Shown here in pieces: positions 49,343 through 60,676 of a DNA stretch of 64,000 nucleotides. This stretch comes from an uncultured Clostridia bacterium. GTDB taxonomy: Bacteria; Bacillota; Clostridia; TANB77; CAG-508. The stretch lies in contig CAQUUC010000001.1 of NCBI GenBank assembly GCA_948896235.1, positions 186,001-250,000 on the forward strand, given 5' to 3'. Position 1 is the first letter of the stretch. Each line of letters begins with the position of its first letter. A program made the translations under genes and the position numbers. The notes beneath the pieces were generated by a model, which made no database searches, had not been told where the DNA came from, and saw nothing but the letters and a program-made list of their open reading frames with translations.

Positions 49343-50983
49343 ATGAAAGTAACATACGAAAATAAAGAATTTGAGGTAGAAGAAGGAACAAAAGTACAGG
49401 AATTATTAAAAAATGAAATAGAAAATGCTAAAATAGAAGTAATTGCCTGTATGTGTAATAATGAAGTAAGAAGCCTTAATTTAGAACTTAAAGAAGATTC
49501 TAAATTGGAATTAATTGATTTAAATTCAAAAGATGGTATGATGATATATATAAGAGGAATAATGTATATTATGGCTAAGGCTTTAAATGAATTATATCCA
49601 GAAGCATTACTAACAGTAAATTATCAATTATCAAATGCTATGTTTTGTGAACTAGATAATATGAAAATAACAGATGAAATGATAGCTAAAATACATTCTA
49701 GAATGCAAGAAATTATTGACAAAGATATAGAAATAAGAAAAGTAAAGATGACAAAAGAAGAGGCAGAAACTTTTTATAAAGAAGAAAACACTTTAAAGGG
49801 AAGAGTTCAAGTAGATACAGAGCATGAGTATGGGGCATCATTATATTATTGTGAAGATTATTATAATTACTTTTTTGGAGTTATGCCAATTTCTACAGGG
49901 TATACAAAATTATATGATATAGTTAGATATAAAGACGGATTTATAGTAAGATACCCAAATTGGAAAAAACCAACAGAACTTTCACCATTTGTTGAAAATA
50001 AGAAATTATTAGCAACTCTTGATGAATATGAAGATATATATAAATTAATTGGAATTAATACAATATACAAATTAAATAGAGAAACAAAAAGAGATGGAGC
50101 AACTGATGCTATTTTATTATCAGAAGCGTTACATGAGAAAAAAATTGCTGAGCTTGCTGATAATATAGCTAAGAATAAATCTGTAAAAGTAGTGCTTATT
50201 GCTGGACCATCTTCTTCTGGAAAAACTACATTTGCAAAAAGGCTTGGAATGCAACTTAGGTTAAATGGTATTAAACCAGTTACTATTTCAGTAGATAATT
50301 ATTTTGTTGAAAGAGAACAAAACCCAAAAGATGAATTTGGAAATTATGATTTTGAATGTATAGAGGCATTAGATACAAAATTATTTAATGAGCACTTAGT
50401 AAAACTGTTAAATGGAGAGGAAATAGAAGTTCCTACATTTGATTTTACTGTTGGTACTAAAAGATATAATGGAGAAACAATGAAATTAGAGCCTGACGAA
50501 ATATTAGTAATAGAAGGAATTCATTGTTTAAATGATAAATTAACTAGTTCTATTCCAAAAGAACAGAAATATAAGATATACATTAGTGCCTTAACAGTTT
50601 TAAATATAGATTATTATAATAGAATATCAACTACAGATACACGTTTAATAAGAAGAATAGTAAGAGATAATCAATATAGAGGATATAGTGCAAAACATAC
50701 TATTAAAATGTGGTATTCAGTAAATAGAGGAGAAGAGAAATATATTTATCCATACCAAGAGGAAGCGGATAGTATGTTTAATTCATCTTTAATATATGAA
50801 CTTGGAGTTTTAAAAGATTATGCTTTACCACTTTTAAAAGAGATAAAAAATACTGAGCCAGAATATGCAGAAGCCTGTAGATTAATTAGATTATTAACAT
50901 ATTTTGAATCAATACCACAAGAGAATATATCTAAAACCTCTTTAATAAGAGAGTTTATTGGTGGAAGTTTGCTAGCTGATTAG
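49343..50983 (+). CDS. Nucleoside kinase with N-terminal TGS/threonyl-tRNA-synthetase-like region
   Basis: 546 aa. A TGS-like domain (about 1-60) and an SAD-like segment precede a uridine-kinase-type P-loop domain: AGPSSSGKTTFAKR at about 288-301, SVDNYFVEREQNPKDEFGNYDFE, DEILVIEGIHCLND and TRLIRRIVRD. This architecture is common in Clostridia and annotated as uridine kinase-like. It phosphorylates a nucleoside, probably uridine or cytidine. Confidence 0.9.
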   Translation: MKVTYENKEFEVEEGTKVQELLKNEIENAKIEVIACMCNNEVRSLNLELKEDSKLELIDLNSKDGMMIYIRGIMYIMAKALNELYPEALLTVNYQLSNAMFCELDNMKITDEMIAKIHSRMQEIIDKDIEIRKVKMTKEEAETFYKEENTLKGRVQVDTEHEYGASLYYCEDYYNYFFGVMPISTGYTKLYDIVRYKDGFIVRYPNWKKPTELSPFVENKKLLATLDEYEDIYKLIGINTIYKLNRETKRDGATDAILLSEALHEKKIAELADNIAKNKSVKVVLIAGPSSSGKTTFAKRLGMQLRLNGIKPVTISVDNYFVEREQNPKDEFGNYDFECIEALDTKLFNEHLVKLLNGEEIEVPTFDFTVGTKRYNGETMKLEPDEILVIEGIHCLNDKLTSSIPKEQKYKIYISALTVLNIDYYNRISTTDTRLIRRIVRDNQYRGYSAKHTIKMWYSVNRGEEKYIYPYQEEADSMFNSSLIYELGVLKDYALPLLKEIKNTEPEYAEACRLIRLLTYFESIPQENISKTSLIREFIGGSLLAD

Positions 50984-51054
50984 ATGTATATAAAACTTCC
51001 AGTAAGCTAAGAATGACAATGGTTTTTAAGACATAAATAAAAGGAGAGAAATAA

Positions 51055-51366
51055 ATGTTAAGCAGATTTACTGAAATTGATGAAGAATTTATATGCGATA
51101 ATTGTGGAAAGAAAGTTCCAAAACTTGTTTATTCTTGTAGAAATCATTGTCCATATTGCTTGCATTCTAAACATGTAGATATAAATCCAGGAGATAGAGC
51201 TGAAGAGTGTAAAGGGGATTTAGAGCCAGTGAGTCTTGAAATAGATTCTAAAAAGGGATATGTAATAATACATAAATGTAAAAAATGTGGAGCTATTAGG
51301 AAAAATAAAGCAGCTGAAGACGATAATATAGAACTTATAATTGAATTAAGTAGTAAGCAAGTATAA
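51055..51366 (+). CDS. RNHCP domain protein
   Basis: 103 aa. The name motif R-N-H-C-P is present in YSCRNHCPYCLHSKHVD, with further zinc-type pairs C-D-N-C and C-K-K-C. The family is small, cytosolic and uncharacterised, and a zinc-bound nucleic-acid role is plausible. Start ATG 51055 behind AAAGGAGAG. Confidence 0.92.
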   Translation: MLSRFTEIDEEFICDNCGKKVPKLVYSCRNHCPYCLHSKHVDINPGDRAEECKGDLEPVSLEIDSKKGYVIIHKCKKCGAIRKNKAAEDDNIELIIELSSKQV

Positions 51367-51392
51367 TATATTATAAACATAGGGAGTAGAAA

Positions 51393-52607
51393 GTGGAAGA
51401 AAGTAAAAAAATAGGAAAAGGTGCAAGATATTTAATAGCAAATGATTTGATTCACAGTATAACAGGAATATTTTTATCGACTTTTTTAGTAGCATATTTT
51501 TTAAAAATTACAAATGAAAATATAATACAAATTGCTTTATATTATATTATTGTAAATATAACAAGTGGAATTGGAACTTTATTAATTGGTCATCTTATTA
51601 AAAATAAACCTAAAATAAAAATTAGAATTTTTTTATTAAGTATTGTATTAAGAGCTATATTTATATTGTTTATTGTTATTTTAGGAGAAAAATTAGCAAG
51701 TAATTTTATAATCGTAGCGATGTTTTATGGTTTATCAGAATTATTGTTTTGGTCAACACATGAAACTATATTTATTGGAGTAACTACAAATAGTAACAGA
51801 CAAGATTATGTATCTATAAAACATATAATATCTAAAATATCGAAAATAGTTGTACCAATAATTTTAGGTTCTTCAATCGAACTATATTCTTTTAGCAAAA
51901 TTGCAATATATGTTTTAATACTATCTATAATTCAAATTTTTATATCTTTACAAATTAATACAAATGAGGATAATAGCGAAGAAAAGATAGAAAAATATGA
52001 TATAAAACAATATATTAAAAAATTAAAAAATAGTAAAAGGACAAAATTAAATCAATATTATAAATCTAATTTAATTTATGGAATTATAGAAGATCCTATG
52101 AGTACAATTGTTACAATTCTTACTGTTATGACATTTAAAACATCATTGAACTTAGGAATATTAACTACTATATTTTCTGCTTGTGCAATGGGAACAATTT
52201 ATATATATAAAAAATACTACAATAAAAAGAATTGTGGAATAATATTGTGGATATGTGCAGCGTTTATCATATTGGGAGCTTTAGGTATAATATTTAATAC
52301 AAACAGATTAACTTTAGTTATTTATAACTTTGCTTGTACTGTGAGTTTGTGCGTATTTGATGCAATATATAATACACAAAAAGGAAATTTGGTACAAGAA
52401 TGTAATATTGAAAAAAGAAAAATTGAACATATAATGCTTAATTCGTTTTGTACTCGTATGTCAAGAATGACAGGATTTATATTAATTTTGATTGCTGGAA
52501 TAATAGGGAATATGACAGCTTTTAAAATAGTATTATTACTTATTACTATATGCGTTCCAATATATATTAACCTTATAATAAAATTAGAAAGAAATGAGGA
52601 GAAATGA
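51393..52607 (+). CDS. MFS-like multi-spanning membrane protein
   Basis: 404 aa, about 12 hydrophobic segments, rich in Ile and Asn, with a cytosolic lysine-rich loop at about 190-225. The overall pattern suits an MFS-type transporter; no substrate-specific motif is recognised. The start is GTG 51393 behind AGGGAG. It lies 26 bases after the RNHCP gene and converges on the U32 peptidase. Confidence 0.7.
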   Translation: MEESKKIGKGARYLIANDLIHSITGIFLSTFLVAYFLKITNENIIQIALYYIIVNITSGIGTLLIGHLIKNKPKIKIRIFLLSIVLRAIFILFIVILGEKLASNFIIVAMFYGLSELLFWSTHETIFIGVTTNSNRQDYVSIKHIISKISKIVVPIILGSSIELYSFSKIAIYVLILSIIQIFISLQINTNEDNSEEKIEKYDIKQYIKKLKNSKRTKLNQYYKSNLIYGIIEDPMSTIVTILTVMTFKTSLNLGILTTIFSACAMGTIYIYKKYYNKKNCGIILWICAAFIILGALGIIFNTNRLTLVIYNFACTVSLCVFDAIYNTQKGNLVQECNIEKRKIEHIMLNSFCTRMSRMTGFILILIAGIIGNMTAFKIVLLLITICVPIYINLIIKLERNEEK

Positions 52608-52623
52608 AAAATACAAGGGAAGT

Positions 52624-55021
52624 TTACACTTCTCTTGTAAAGTTTCCATTAGTATAATCTTTACCGTCTAATCTTTTTCCAGCTTTAATAGTAGTAATAA
52701 TATTATTTATTTCCAAAATGTTTTCATCTAAAATATCTATTCTAATACTGTCAACATTTAAATCTTTATTTTCAATTGATGTTATTTTGCTATTAAAAAT
52801 AGTAGTTACAGTTTGAACTGGGTCTGGTAAAACTCTAAATTGTAATCCAAGTCTATCTTTTAAATAATAAGTAGAGTTATTTTTACAAAAGGACTTACAA
52901 CGTGGATAACATTTATTTGAACTACCAAGTAAACAGTAACCAGTAGTCATTACAGGAGTTTTACCATATACTATAAGTTCTGTAGGTGTGTTTATTGTGC
53001 TTGTAATTTCTTGGATGTCAAGCTTATTTAATTCAGGAGATAGGGTTATAGTATTTAATCCTAAGTTTTTGTATTCGTTAATAGAGGCGTTGTTAAATAC
53101 ATTTAGAGTATAATTTCCTATAAACTCATATGTATCCTTATATTTATTTAGCATATCAATATGTCCTATATTTGATAATACAAAACCTTTAATATTATAA
53201 TTTTCTAAGGCATTATCAATGTTATTTGTAAATAAATTTCTATAATTTGCTTTTATAATACTTGGCATATAAATATATGTATTAAAAGAATTTGAGATGT
53301 TTCTTATAATATTTGCATATTCAGGAAGTGCAAAATATTTAATAGGAATGTATATATTATCTACATTTTCTAATTCTCCATAATTTGTATTAATATCTAA
53401 TATGTTTAAAAGTAAAGAGATGCCTTTGTTTTTTTGATTATTCAGATTTTCTATTAATTTTAAATTTGGTATATCCTTTGTGATTTTTCTTTTATTAGAT
53501 ACAATAATTAAAGAAGATATTTCTTGTATTGCTTTACGTCTAAGTTCATTTAAATCACTAATATTAACGTATAATCCATCTTCTAGATCAATATCAATTT
53601 TAGAAAATTCAAAAGGTGTATTTCCAGTTTTAGAAAGTTGAATAGAAATTCTTTCTTTTGTAATAGGATTATTAATTGCATCAGTTGGATATACATCTAA
53701 ATTTGTTTTAGTAAATAGAGAATTTTCAGTAGTAATCTCCATAGAGATAGGGCAATTTTTCTTTATTATAATATGTGCGCTTAAAAGAGTTTTCTTATTT
53801 TCACTAGAATAACTTTCTTTGGCGATATGAGACAAGTTTTTGCTTTCTAACTTAAAAATTTTATCTCCTGGTTTTATATTTCCTTTCATTCTACCAATTT
53901 TAACTAGCTGACCAGAAACAGCATATTCGATATTTTTATTATTAAGCATAAGTTCAGATACTCTATATTTGGTAGTTTCATTTTCTAGATAAACAGTATC
54001 ATTAATTGCAATTCTATCATTTAGGTTAATAGTAATATGACCTTTGTTTGCATTAAATCCAGCAACATTACCAATATAAATACCCATATTATTAGGCTTT
54101 TCTTTACAGATTAAGTTTGTATTTGGTTTAATATTTAAATGACCATCTGAAAAACCACCACGATTAAATGCTTGCATTAAATCTTTTTTATCTTTTTCAT
54201 CCACTACATATTCGTTATTGGATAATGCTAAATCAATATATTTTCTATATATTCTTGTAACAGTAGCAACATATTCAGGAGACTTTAATCTTCCTTCAAT
54301 TTTTAAAGAAGAAACTCCGATATTTATTAAATCTGGTATGTAATTAAGACCACATAAATCTTTTGGACTTAATAAGTAACCTTTATCAATAGATTTGTTT
54401 TTACTAGTATCAATTAGTTCATAAGGTAGTCTACAGATTTGAGCACATTTTCCACGGTTTCCGCTTCTTCCACCAATCATACTAGACATTAAGCATTGTC
54501 CAGAATATGAAATACAAAGGGCCCCATGAATAAAGGTTTCAAGTTCAATGCTAGTATTATTCTTTATAAATTCAATTTCATTAATAGATAGCTCCCTTGC
54601 AAGAACTGCGCGTTTAAAACCAAGACTTTCAACTTCTTTTGCACCCTCTAAATTATGAAGGCTCATTTGTGTACTTGCATGAATTGGTAAATCTGGAAGA
54701 TACCTTAAAAGATATGAACATAAACCATAATCTTGTACAATAATTGCAGAAATTCCAAGTTCATATGCTTTTTTTGCAAGTTCTAAAGCGTCATTAAATT
54801 CACTATTTTTTATTAAAGTATTTAAAGCTAAGTGAACATCTACATTTCTAAGTTTTGCATAATTTATAGCTTCTTCTAAATCGTTTAAATCGAAGTTTTT
54901 AGCTGAAGCTCTTGCACTAAAAGAAGAAGCACCTAAGTAAACTGCATCAGCACCATTTTGAACAGCAGCTTTTAAACATTCAAAGTCTCCGTACAGGAGC
55001 AAGTAATTCTATATTTTTCAA
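52624..55021 (-). CDS. U32 family peptidase (DUF3656-containing); apparent +1 frameshift at CGG
   Basis: The U32 signature is clear (ELSINEIEFIKN, ETFIHGALCISYSGQCLMSS, GNRGKCAQICRLPYEL, DLCGLNYIPDLINIGVSSLKIEGR), with a long C-terminal region typical of the DUF3656 type. The family includes collagenase-like peptidases and tRNA/ubiquinone hydroxylation factors with Fe-S Cys. The usual N-terminus is reached only by starting at TTG 55021 (N-I-E-L-L-A-P-V) and skipping the C of zero-frame CGG at 54991-54989, giving V-G-D-F-E-C-L-K. GAGGT lies seven bases before the TTG. The joined protein is 798 aa. Confidence 0.9.
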
Positions 55022-55122
55022 ATTTAATACCTCATTTTAAAATAAAATTTCATATATATTGTAACACAAATTTAAGAAAATTCATACTATATCATATAAA
55101 GAAAAACAAGGAGGTAATTATA

Positions 55123-55287
55123 ATGGACGAATCAAGAAATTGCGGATGTGGATGCGGATGCAACAATAACGGATGTGGACTAGGAAACTTCTTAGGATGT
55201 GGAGATAGCGAAATATTATTCTTTATAATAATATTCTTACTTCTATTTACAAACTGCGGATGTGGATGCGGAAGAGGATGTTGTTAA
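55123..55287 (+). CDS. small Cys/Gly-rich membrane peptide, 54 aa
   Basis: ATG 55123 follows AAGGAGG. The peptide has a Cys-Gly run (NCGCGCGCNNNGCGLG), a hydrophobic helix (EILFFIIIFLLLFT) and a second Cys-Gly run (NCGCGCGRGCC). It resembles the small YjcZ-like or Cys-rich spore-coat peptides of sporeformers, but I cannot name a family. It has 13 Cys of 54 residues and its own RBS and terminator. Confidence 0.7.
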   Translation: MDESRNCGCGCGCNNNGCGLGNFLGCGDSEILFFIIIFLLLFTNCGCGCGRGCC

Positions 55288-55309
55288 TTCCTAAATTGAA
55301 ATAATACTT

Positions 55310-55340
55310 AAAACAGCTACTTGCGAAGTGGCTGTTTTTA
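55310..55340 (+). terminator. terminator after the Cys/Gly-rich peptide
   Basis: AAACAGCTAC pairs with GTGGCTGTTT (one G-T pair), then T residues. Confidence 0.85.
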
Positions 55341-55350
55341 TATACTAAAA

Positions 55351-55387
55351 GAGCCGAAAACAACATAATTATTTTCGGCTTTAAAAA
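55351..55387 (-). terminator. terminator of the DUF1980-like gene
   Basis: GAGCCGAAAA pairs with TTTTCGGCT. On the minus strand it ends in CTCTTTTAG. Confidence 0.75.
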
Positions 55388-55402
55388 TTATAATATTAAA
55401 AA

Positions 55403-55939
55403 TTAAAACAAAGCACTTGTTGGAATAAAAGTTTCATCTGGTGGATATACAAATTCATCAGCAGGTTTATTACAAGCTTTCATTTCAGTTATTTCAATTA
55501 CAGGGATATCTCCGTGATAATCTCCTTTAGTTATCTTTCCAGTTATATTAACCCAAGTATTATCAGTAAAATTATTTGCATCTTTGTAGTTACACAAAAA
55601 TCCAACTACAACACTTTGGTTGTCAGTACTAACAATCATATTTCTTGCTAATACAAATTGAGTTTCACTAAAATCATATACTCTATATACATATCCTGTA
55701 AAACTAATTTTTTGACCAATATATTCATCTATATTATCGTGTACAGATTTTAAAATATTTGTGTAATTATCACTAGAGATGTTGGCTATTTTAGGTGAAG
55801 GAATACTATCATTAACACTTTTATAATTGAAAACTTTATATATGGATATACCAGCAACAAATAGTACACAAATAAAAATGAATACAAAAAATATTTTAAA
55901 AATTAATTTATGGGTAAGTTTAAGATTACAAACGAACAT
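55403..55939 (-). CDS. DUF1980/YcgQ C-terminal-like membrane-anchored protein
   Basis: 178 aa. One membrane helix (residues about 12-34) precedes a domain resembling the C-terminal half of YcgQ/DUF1980: YIGQKISFTGYVYRV, FVLARNMIV, VVGFLCNYKDANNF, TWVNITGKI and V-Y-P-P near the end. The usual Cys pair after the AR-M motif is absent here. Function unknown; YcgQ partners with the permease YcgR, but none is adjacent. Confidence 0.68.
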   Translation of the reverse strand: MFVCNLKLTHKLIFKIFFVFIFICVLFVAGISIYKVFNYKSVNDSIPSPKIANISSDNYTNILKSVHDNIDEYIGQKISFTGYVYRVYDFSETQFVLARNMIVSTDNQSVVVGFLCNYKDANNFTDNTWVNITGKITKGDYHGDIPVIEITEMKACNKPADEFVYPPDETFIPTSALF

Positions 55940-56009
55940 ATAAAATCCTCTTTTCTAATTAATGTATGATATTAAATGTATGTGAGGAAACAAATTTTAT
56001 GATTAAAAA

Positions 56010-56282
56010 TTAGTGATTTTGTAAATTATAATGACCTTTACATTGTATGATTTCTATCTGGTTATTGCTAATTCTATAAACCAAACGATTAACTTCATCA
56101 ATTCTTCTACTCCAAAAACCAGTTAAATTGTTTTTTAAAGGCTCGGGTTTTCCTATACCAGCAAATTCATTTCTTTTTATATCTTCAAGCAATATATTTA
56201 TTCTCTTTAAAGTTTTCTTATCTTGTTTTTGCCAGTAACAGTAATCTTCCCAAGCCTCATTTGTAAACGCTATTTTATTCAT
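56010..56282 (-). CDS. yoeB: Txe/YoeB-type mRNA interferase toxin
   Basis: 90 aa. WEDYCYWQKQDKKTLKRINILLEDI, GIGKPEPLK, GFWSRRIDEVNRLVYRI and the C-terminal CKGHY match YoeB, which cleaves mRNA at the ribosome. The start overlaps the antitoxin's end by eight bases, the standard coupling. Confidence 0.93.
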   Translation of the reverse strand: MNKIAFTNEAWEDYCYWQKQDKKTLKRINILLEDIKRNEFAGIGKPEPLKNNLTGFWSRRIDEVNRLVYRISNNQIEIIQCKGHYNLQNH

Positions 56283-56547
56283 TTTCCATCTCCTTTAATT
56301 CTTCGAGTGTTTTTTCGATTATTTTTCCTTCTTCTAATTGTTTAATTGATTTATTAAGCGTATTTATATTACTTTCAGAATAAAATGGATCAATGGACAC
56401 ATCAAAAGGAATTCGCTTTTCTCTAGTCATTTTTCTGGCAAAAATATTAAAAGCAGCACTCATTGTAATACCTAATTCTTTACATATTTCTTCCATACTT
56501 TTTTTGACATCTTCATCAATACGAACATTTATCAATGTTTGAGACAT
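56275..56547 (-). CDS. RelB/DinJ-family antitoxin
   Basis: 90 aa. The N-terminal ribbon-helix-helix LINVRIDEDVKKSMEEICKELGITMSAAFNIFARKM is typical of RelB/DinJ, followed by a toxin-binding acidic tail. ATG 56547 has GAGGTGAG upstream. Unlike the classic YefM-YoeB pair, a DinJ-type antitoxin is teamed with a YoeB toxin. The operon is probably autoregulated by the complex. Confidence 0.92.
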   Translation of the reverse strand: MSQTLINVRIDEDVKKSMEEICKELGITMSAAFNIFARKMTREKRIPFDVSIDPFYSESNINTLNKSIKQLEEGKIIEKTLEELKEMENE

Positions 56548-56779
56548 AAATCTCACCTCTTTCTTTAAATATTATAGTACAAAATAAATACAATGTCAAT
56601 ACATTATCTTTATATTATGCTCAAAAAATAAATTTTAATACAAATCTATTTATATATTTTTTAATATAGAATTATGCTTCATTTTTTTATTAAAAATCCT
56701 TATTCTTGACCAAATAAAACTTTAGAGAAATATGATAAAGCCAGTAATTACATATTTTTATAGAATAGTTAAAAATTTC

Positions 56780-56808
56780 TTGCTAAAATATATGATTAGT
56801 GGTATAGT
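56780..56808 (+). promoter_or_regulatory. secA promoter
   Basis: TTGCTA and TATAGT, 17 bases apart, 33 bases before the start codon. Confidence 0.6.
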
Positions 56809-56840
56809 ATAACAAGATTTGAAATTTAGGAGGAGTCTTA

Positions 56841-59561
56841 ATGGGACTATTTAAAACATATAGTGAAAAAGAAGTAAAAAGGGTTATGCCTATTGTTAAA
56901 AAAATAAATGAATTAGAGGGTGAAATCTCTAAATTAACTGATGAAGAATTAAGAGCAAAAACAGCTGAATTTAAGAAAGAATTAGAAAAGGGTAAAACTT
57001 TAAATGATATATTACCAGAGGCTTTTGCGGTTGTTAGAGAAGCATCAAAAAGAGTTTTAGGAATGAGACATTTTGATGTTCAATTAATAGGTGGTATTAT
57101 TTTGCATCAGGGTAGAATTGCCGAAATGAAAACCGGTGAAGGTAAAACTTTAGTTGCAACCCTACCAGTATACTTAAATGCACTAACAGGAAAAGGTGTA
57201 CATGTTATTACAGTTAACGATTACCTAGCTAAACGTGATAGCGAATGGATGGGAAAATTATATAAATTTTTAGGATTAACTGTTGGACTTGCAATTTCTG
57301 GAATGGATCCAGATGCAAAAAGAAAAGCATATGCAAGTGATGTTACCTATGGTACAAACAATGAATTTGGATTTGACTATTTAAGAGACAATATGGTTAT
57401 TTACAAAGAACAAGCAGTTCAAAGAGAGCTAAATTATGCGATTGTGGACGAAATCGATAGTATATTAATAGACGAGGCACGTACACCACTTATTATTTCA
57501 GGACACGCTAACCAATCTTCAGACCTTTATAAAAAAGCAAATGATTTTGTAAAAAGATTAACTCCAAAAGTTATTGTAGAAGAAGATATAAAAGACGAAG
57601 AACAATTAGAAGATAATGAAAAATATGATTATATAGTAGACCTTAAAGCAAAATCTGCATCACTTACAGGAAAAGGAATAAAAAAAGCAGAAGAATTCTT
57701 TAGAATAGATAATTTTAACGATTTAGATAACTCTGAAATTGTACATCACGTAAACCAAGCATTACGTGCTCATGGTGTTATGAAAAAAGATATAGATTAT
57801 ATGGTAAAAGATGGAGAAGTTTTAATTGTCGATGAATTTACAGGAAGAATTATGTATGGAAGAAGATATAACAATGGATTACATCAAGCAATAGAAGCAA
57901 AAGAGGGTGTTAAAATTGCAGATGAATCAAAAACACTTGCAACAATAACCTTCCAAAACTATTTTAGAATGTATGAAAAATTGTCTGGTATGACAGGTAC
58001 TGCTATGACAGAAGAAGCAGAATTTAGAGAGATATACAATTTAGATGTTATTTCTATACCAACAAATAAACCAATGGTTAGAAATGACCAAAATGATGTT
58101 ATATATAAAAATGAGAATGCAAAATATAGAGCAATAGTAAGAAGTGTAAAAGAAGCAAATGAAAAAGGCCAACCAGTATTAGTTGGTACTGTATCAATCG
58201 AAAAATCTGAGAAATTAAGCAAAATATTAAAACAAGAAGGAATAAAACATAGTGTATTAAATGCAAAATATCACGAACAAGAAGCTGAAATTATAGCACA
58301 AGCAGGTAAATTTGGAGCAGTTACAATTGCAACAAATATGGCAGGACGTGGTACAGATATTATGCTTGGTGGTAATAGTGAATACTTAGCTAGAACTGAA
58401 ATGAGAAAACTAAAATACACAGAAGAACAAATAGAAGAAGCAATGGCATTTAATGAAACTGACGATAAAGCTATACTTGATGCAAGAACTAAATTTAGAG
58501 AATTAGTTAAAAAATATGATGAAGAAATAAAAGATGAAAAAGAAAAAGTTATTGCTGCTGGTGGTTTAAAGATTATTGGTACAGAAAGACATGAATCAAG
58601 AAGAATTGATAACCAGTTACGTGGACGTAGTGGACGTCAAGGAGATGTTGGTGAATCTAAATTCTACATAGGACTTGATGATGACCTTATGAAAATATTT
58701 GGTGGAGATATGATTACAGGAGTATTTAATACTCTAGGTGCAGATGAAGATATGCCAATTGAATCTAAAATAATTTCAAGTGCAGTAGAAAAAGCTCAAA
58801 AGAGAGTTGAAGGTAAAAACTTCAGTATTCGTAAGCATGTATTACAATATGATGATGTTATGAATACACAAAGAGAAATAATTTACAAACAAAGAAAACA
58901 AGTTCTAAACGGTGAAGATTTAAAAAATAGTATTATCAATATGATAACTAGTGTAGTAGAAGATGTTGTTAACCAATATTCTGTAGAAGAAGTAGTAAAT
59001 TATGAATCACTAAAAGAAGAAATAAAAAATACATTTGGATTAGATAATATAGAAGCATTAAAAGATAAGAAATTTGATGAAAGCAAATTACAAGAAGAAC
59101 TACTTTCAAAAGTACTTGCAAAATATGAAGAAAAAGAAGCTGAGATTGGTGAACAAGAGCTAAGAGAACTTGAAAGAGTTGTTATGCTTAAAGTAGTAGA
59201 CCAAAAATGGATGGATCATATAGATGCAATGGATGAACTAAAAGATGGTATAGGACTTCGTGCATATGGACAAAAAGACCCAGTTGTTCAATATAGAATA
59301 GAAGGAACAGATATGTTTGCTGAAATGATATATTCTATTAAACATGATGTTGTAAAAATACTATTAAACATAAGCAAACAACAAGAAGTAAGAAGAACAG
59401 AAGCAGCAAGAATTACAAATATGTCTTTAGACAATATAAATGATGTAGATGGCGAGAAAAGAGCACCAGTAACAGTAGTAAAACAAGGACCAGATGTAGG
59501 AAGAAATGATCCTTGTCCTTGCGGAAGTGGGAAGAAATACAAGAACTGTTGTGGAAAGTAG
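56841..59561 (+). CDS. secA: Protein translocase ATPase SecA
   Basis: SecA drives preproteins through SecYEG. Walker [11 protein letters not shown] lies at about 95-104 and the DEAD-like [13 protein letters not shown] at about 201-213, with [13 protein letters not shown] and [16 protein letters not shown] downstream. The C-terminal zinc-binding tail [13 protein letters not shown] serves SecB or ribosome binding. 906 aa, intact. Start behind AGGAGG. Monocistronic. Confidence 0.98.
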   Translation: MGLFKTYSEKEVKRVMPIVKKINELEGEISKLTDEELRAKTAEFKKELEKGKTLNDILPEAFAVVREASKRVLGMRHFDVQLIGGIILHQGRIAEMKTGEGKTLVATLPVYLNALTGKGVHVITVNDYLAKRDSEWMGKLYKFLGLTVGLAISGMDPDAKRKAYASDVTYGTNNEFGFDYLRDNMVIYKEQAVQRELNYAIVDEIDSILIDEARTPLIISGHANQSSDLYKKANDFVKRLTPKVIVEEDIKDEEQLEDNEKYDYIVDLKAKSASLTGKGIKKAEEFFRIDNFNDLDNSEIVHHVNQALRAHGVMKKDIDYMVKDGEVLIVDEFTGRIMYGRRYNNGLHQAIEAKEGVKIADESKTLATITFQNYFRMYEKLSGMTGTAMTEEAEFREIYNLDVISIPTNKPMVRNDQNDVIYKNENAKYRAIVRSVKEANEKGQPVLVGTVSIEKSEKLSKILKQEGIKHSVLNAKYHEQEAEIIAQAGKFGAVTIATNMAGRGTDIMLGGNSEYLARTEMRKLKYTEEQIEEAMAFNETDDKAILDARTKFRELVKKYDEEIKDEKEKVIAAGGLKIIGTERHESRRIDNQLRGRSGRQGDVGESKFYIGLDDDLMKIFGGDMITGVFNTLGADEDMPIESKIISSAVEKAQKRVEGKNFSIRKHVLQYDDVMNTQREIIYKQRKQVLNGEDLKNSIINMITSVVEDVVNQYSVEEVVNYESLKEEIKNTFGLDNIEALKDKKFDESKLQEELLSKVLAKYEEKEAEIGEQELRELERVVMLKVVDQKWMDHIDAMDELKDGIGLRAYGQKDPVVQYRIEGTDMFAEMIYSIKHDVVKILLNISKQQEVRRTEAARITNMSLDNINDVDGEKRAPVTVVKQGPDVGRNDPCPCGSGKKYKNCCGK

Positions 59562-59580
59562 AATAAAAAGAATTATAGTA

Positions 59581-59611
59581 AAAAGGTTGAATTAGTTATT
59601 CAACCTTTTTG
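59581..59611 (+). terminator. terminator after secA
   Basis: AAAAGGTTGAAT pairs with ATTCAACCTTTT. Confidence 0.9.
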
Positions 59612-59732
59612 CTATAACTAATGGTTATAGCAAAAGTACAAAAATGTATTTTTAGAAAACAAATATATATAGTATAATTGAAACGTAGAAACTTATATAA
59701 ATTGTGCTTTTATAAAAAAGGAGGAAAACTTT

Positions 59733-60557
59733 ATGCGGGAATATTATGGAGAACTAAGTAACTGCCTTAAGTACATTGAGGACAAAAATCACAAAGCTAT
59801 CCCATGGAAAGACTATGCATTCTCTTTTGAATTTAAGAATAGTACTAATTACACATTGGTGCTTAAAAGAGGATATTATGGTTTTGCAACAGTTGGACCA
59901 AAAGAAAAAATTCAAATTCAGGTTGATAAATGGGGAAGTGGAGAGATTTTTGTATCGGCGAAAGAGGATTCTAGTCTGGAATGTAACTTCGATATTGAAC
60001 GTGGTTGTATGATTAGAAGAAACTTAGTAAAACATATGGAAGGTAAAGTTTATATTGCACCGATTTTTAAAAATGGCGTAATCACAATAGTAACATGTGA
60101 AAATTGTGGACCTAATTTGGGGGTAAAACCACAATATAAAATTAGTCCATTAGAAAAACCAACTAAAACAGTTAAGGTTTGCAATTTTACACCTTACGAC
60201 CTTATCATTTCAACAGAAAATACAGTAGTTCAAAGAATAGAAGCTAATAAGAAAAGGAATGAAAAATATCCTTCAAAATTTATTGGTATTCCATTAAACG
60301 GTATTATATATATTGATACTGTATTTGAGGAGATAGCTTGGAAGGATAGGTATAAGGTTTATGAAGGTGCAATACTTAGAGTTAATGGTTGTTGCATAAA
60401 AATTGATAATGGAAGTTGTTTTGAATATGTTAGTGTTATAGGACCAGCACTTTCAGAACCATACATTCGCCATTTATATGTAAATTTTAGAAAAAATTTT
60501 GAATATGAAGGCGATATTAATATCTATTGTAACACGATTGACTATAGGCTTGAGTAA
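59733..60557 (+). CDS. hypothetical protein, 274 aa, atypical composition
   Basis: A beta-rich soluble protein with two loosely similar halves (YTLVLKRGYYGFATVGPKEK and YDLIISTENTVVQRIEANKK). No signal peptide or catalytic motif is visible. The second codon is CGG (59736-59738); a +1 shift there would soon terminate, so it is read in frame. Composition is GC-richer than neighbours. RBS AAAGGAGG and a terminator frame the gene. Function unknown. Confidence 0.6.
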   Translation: MREYYGELSNCLKYIEDKNHKAIPWKDYAFSFEFKNSTNYTLVLKRGYYGFATVGPKEKIQIQVDKWGSGEIFVSAKEDSSLECNFDIERGCMIRRNLVKHMEGKVYIAPIFKNGVITIVTCENCGPNLGVKPQYKISPLEKPTKTVKVCNFTPYDLIISTENTVVQRIEANKKRNEKYPSKFIGIPLNGIIYIDTVFEEIAWKDRYKVYEGAILRVNGCCIKIDNGSCFEYVSVIGPALSEPYIRHLYVNFRKNFEYEGDINIYCNTIDYRLE

Positions 60558-60597
60558 GCCTAAATCACCAAAAGATAGGTTGTTTTTTAACCTACGC

Positions 60598-60633
60598 AAA
60601 AGCATGAGATATCTTGAGAATTTCATGCTTTTG
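60598..60633 (+). terminator. terminator
   Basis: AAAAGCATGA pairs with TCATGCTTTT. Two shorter hairpins precede it at 60546-60595. Confidence 0.8.
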
Positions 60634-60676
60634 TGATATAAAAATATGTGAAATTATAAATTTGGGAGTGAGATAA

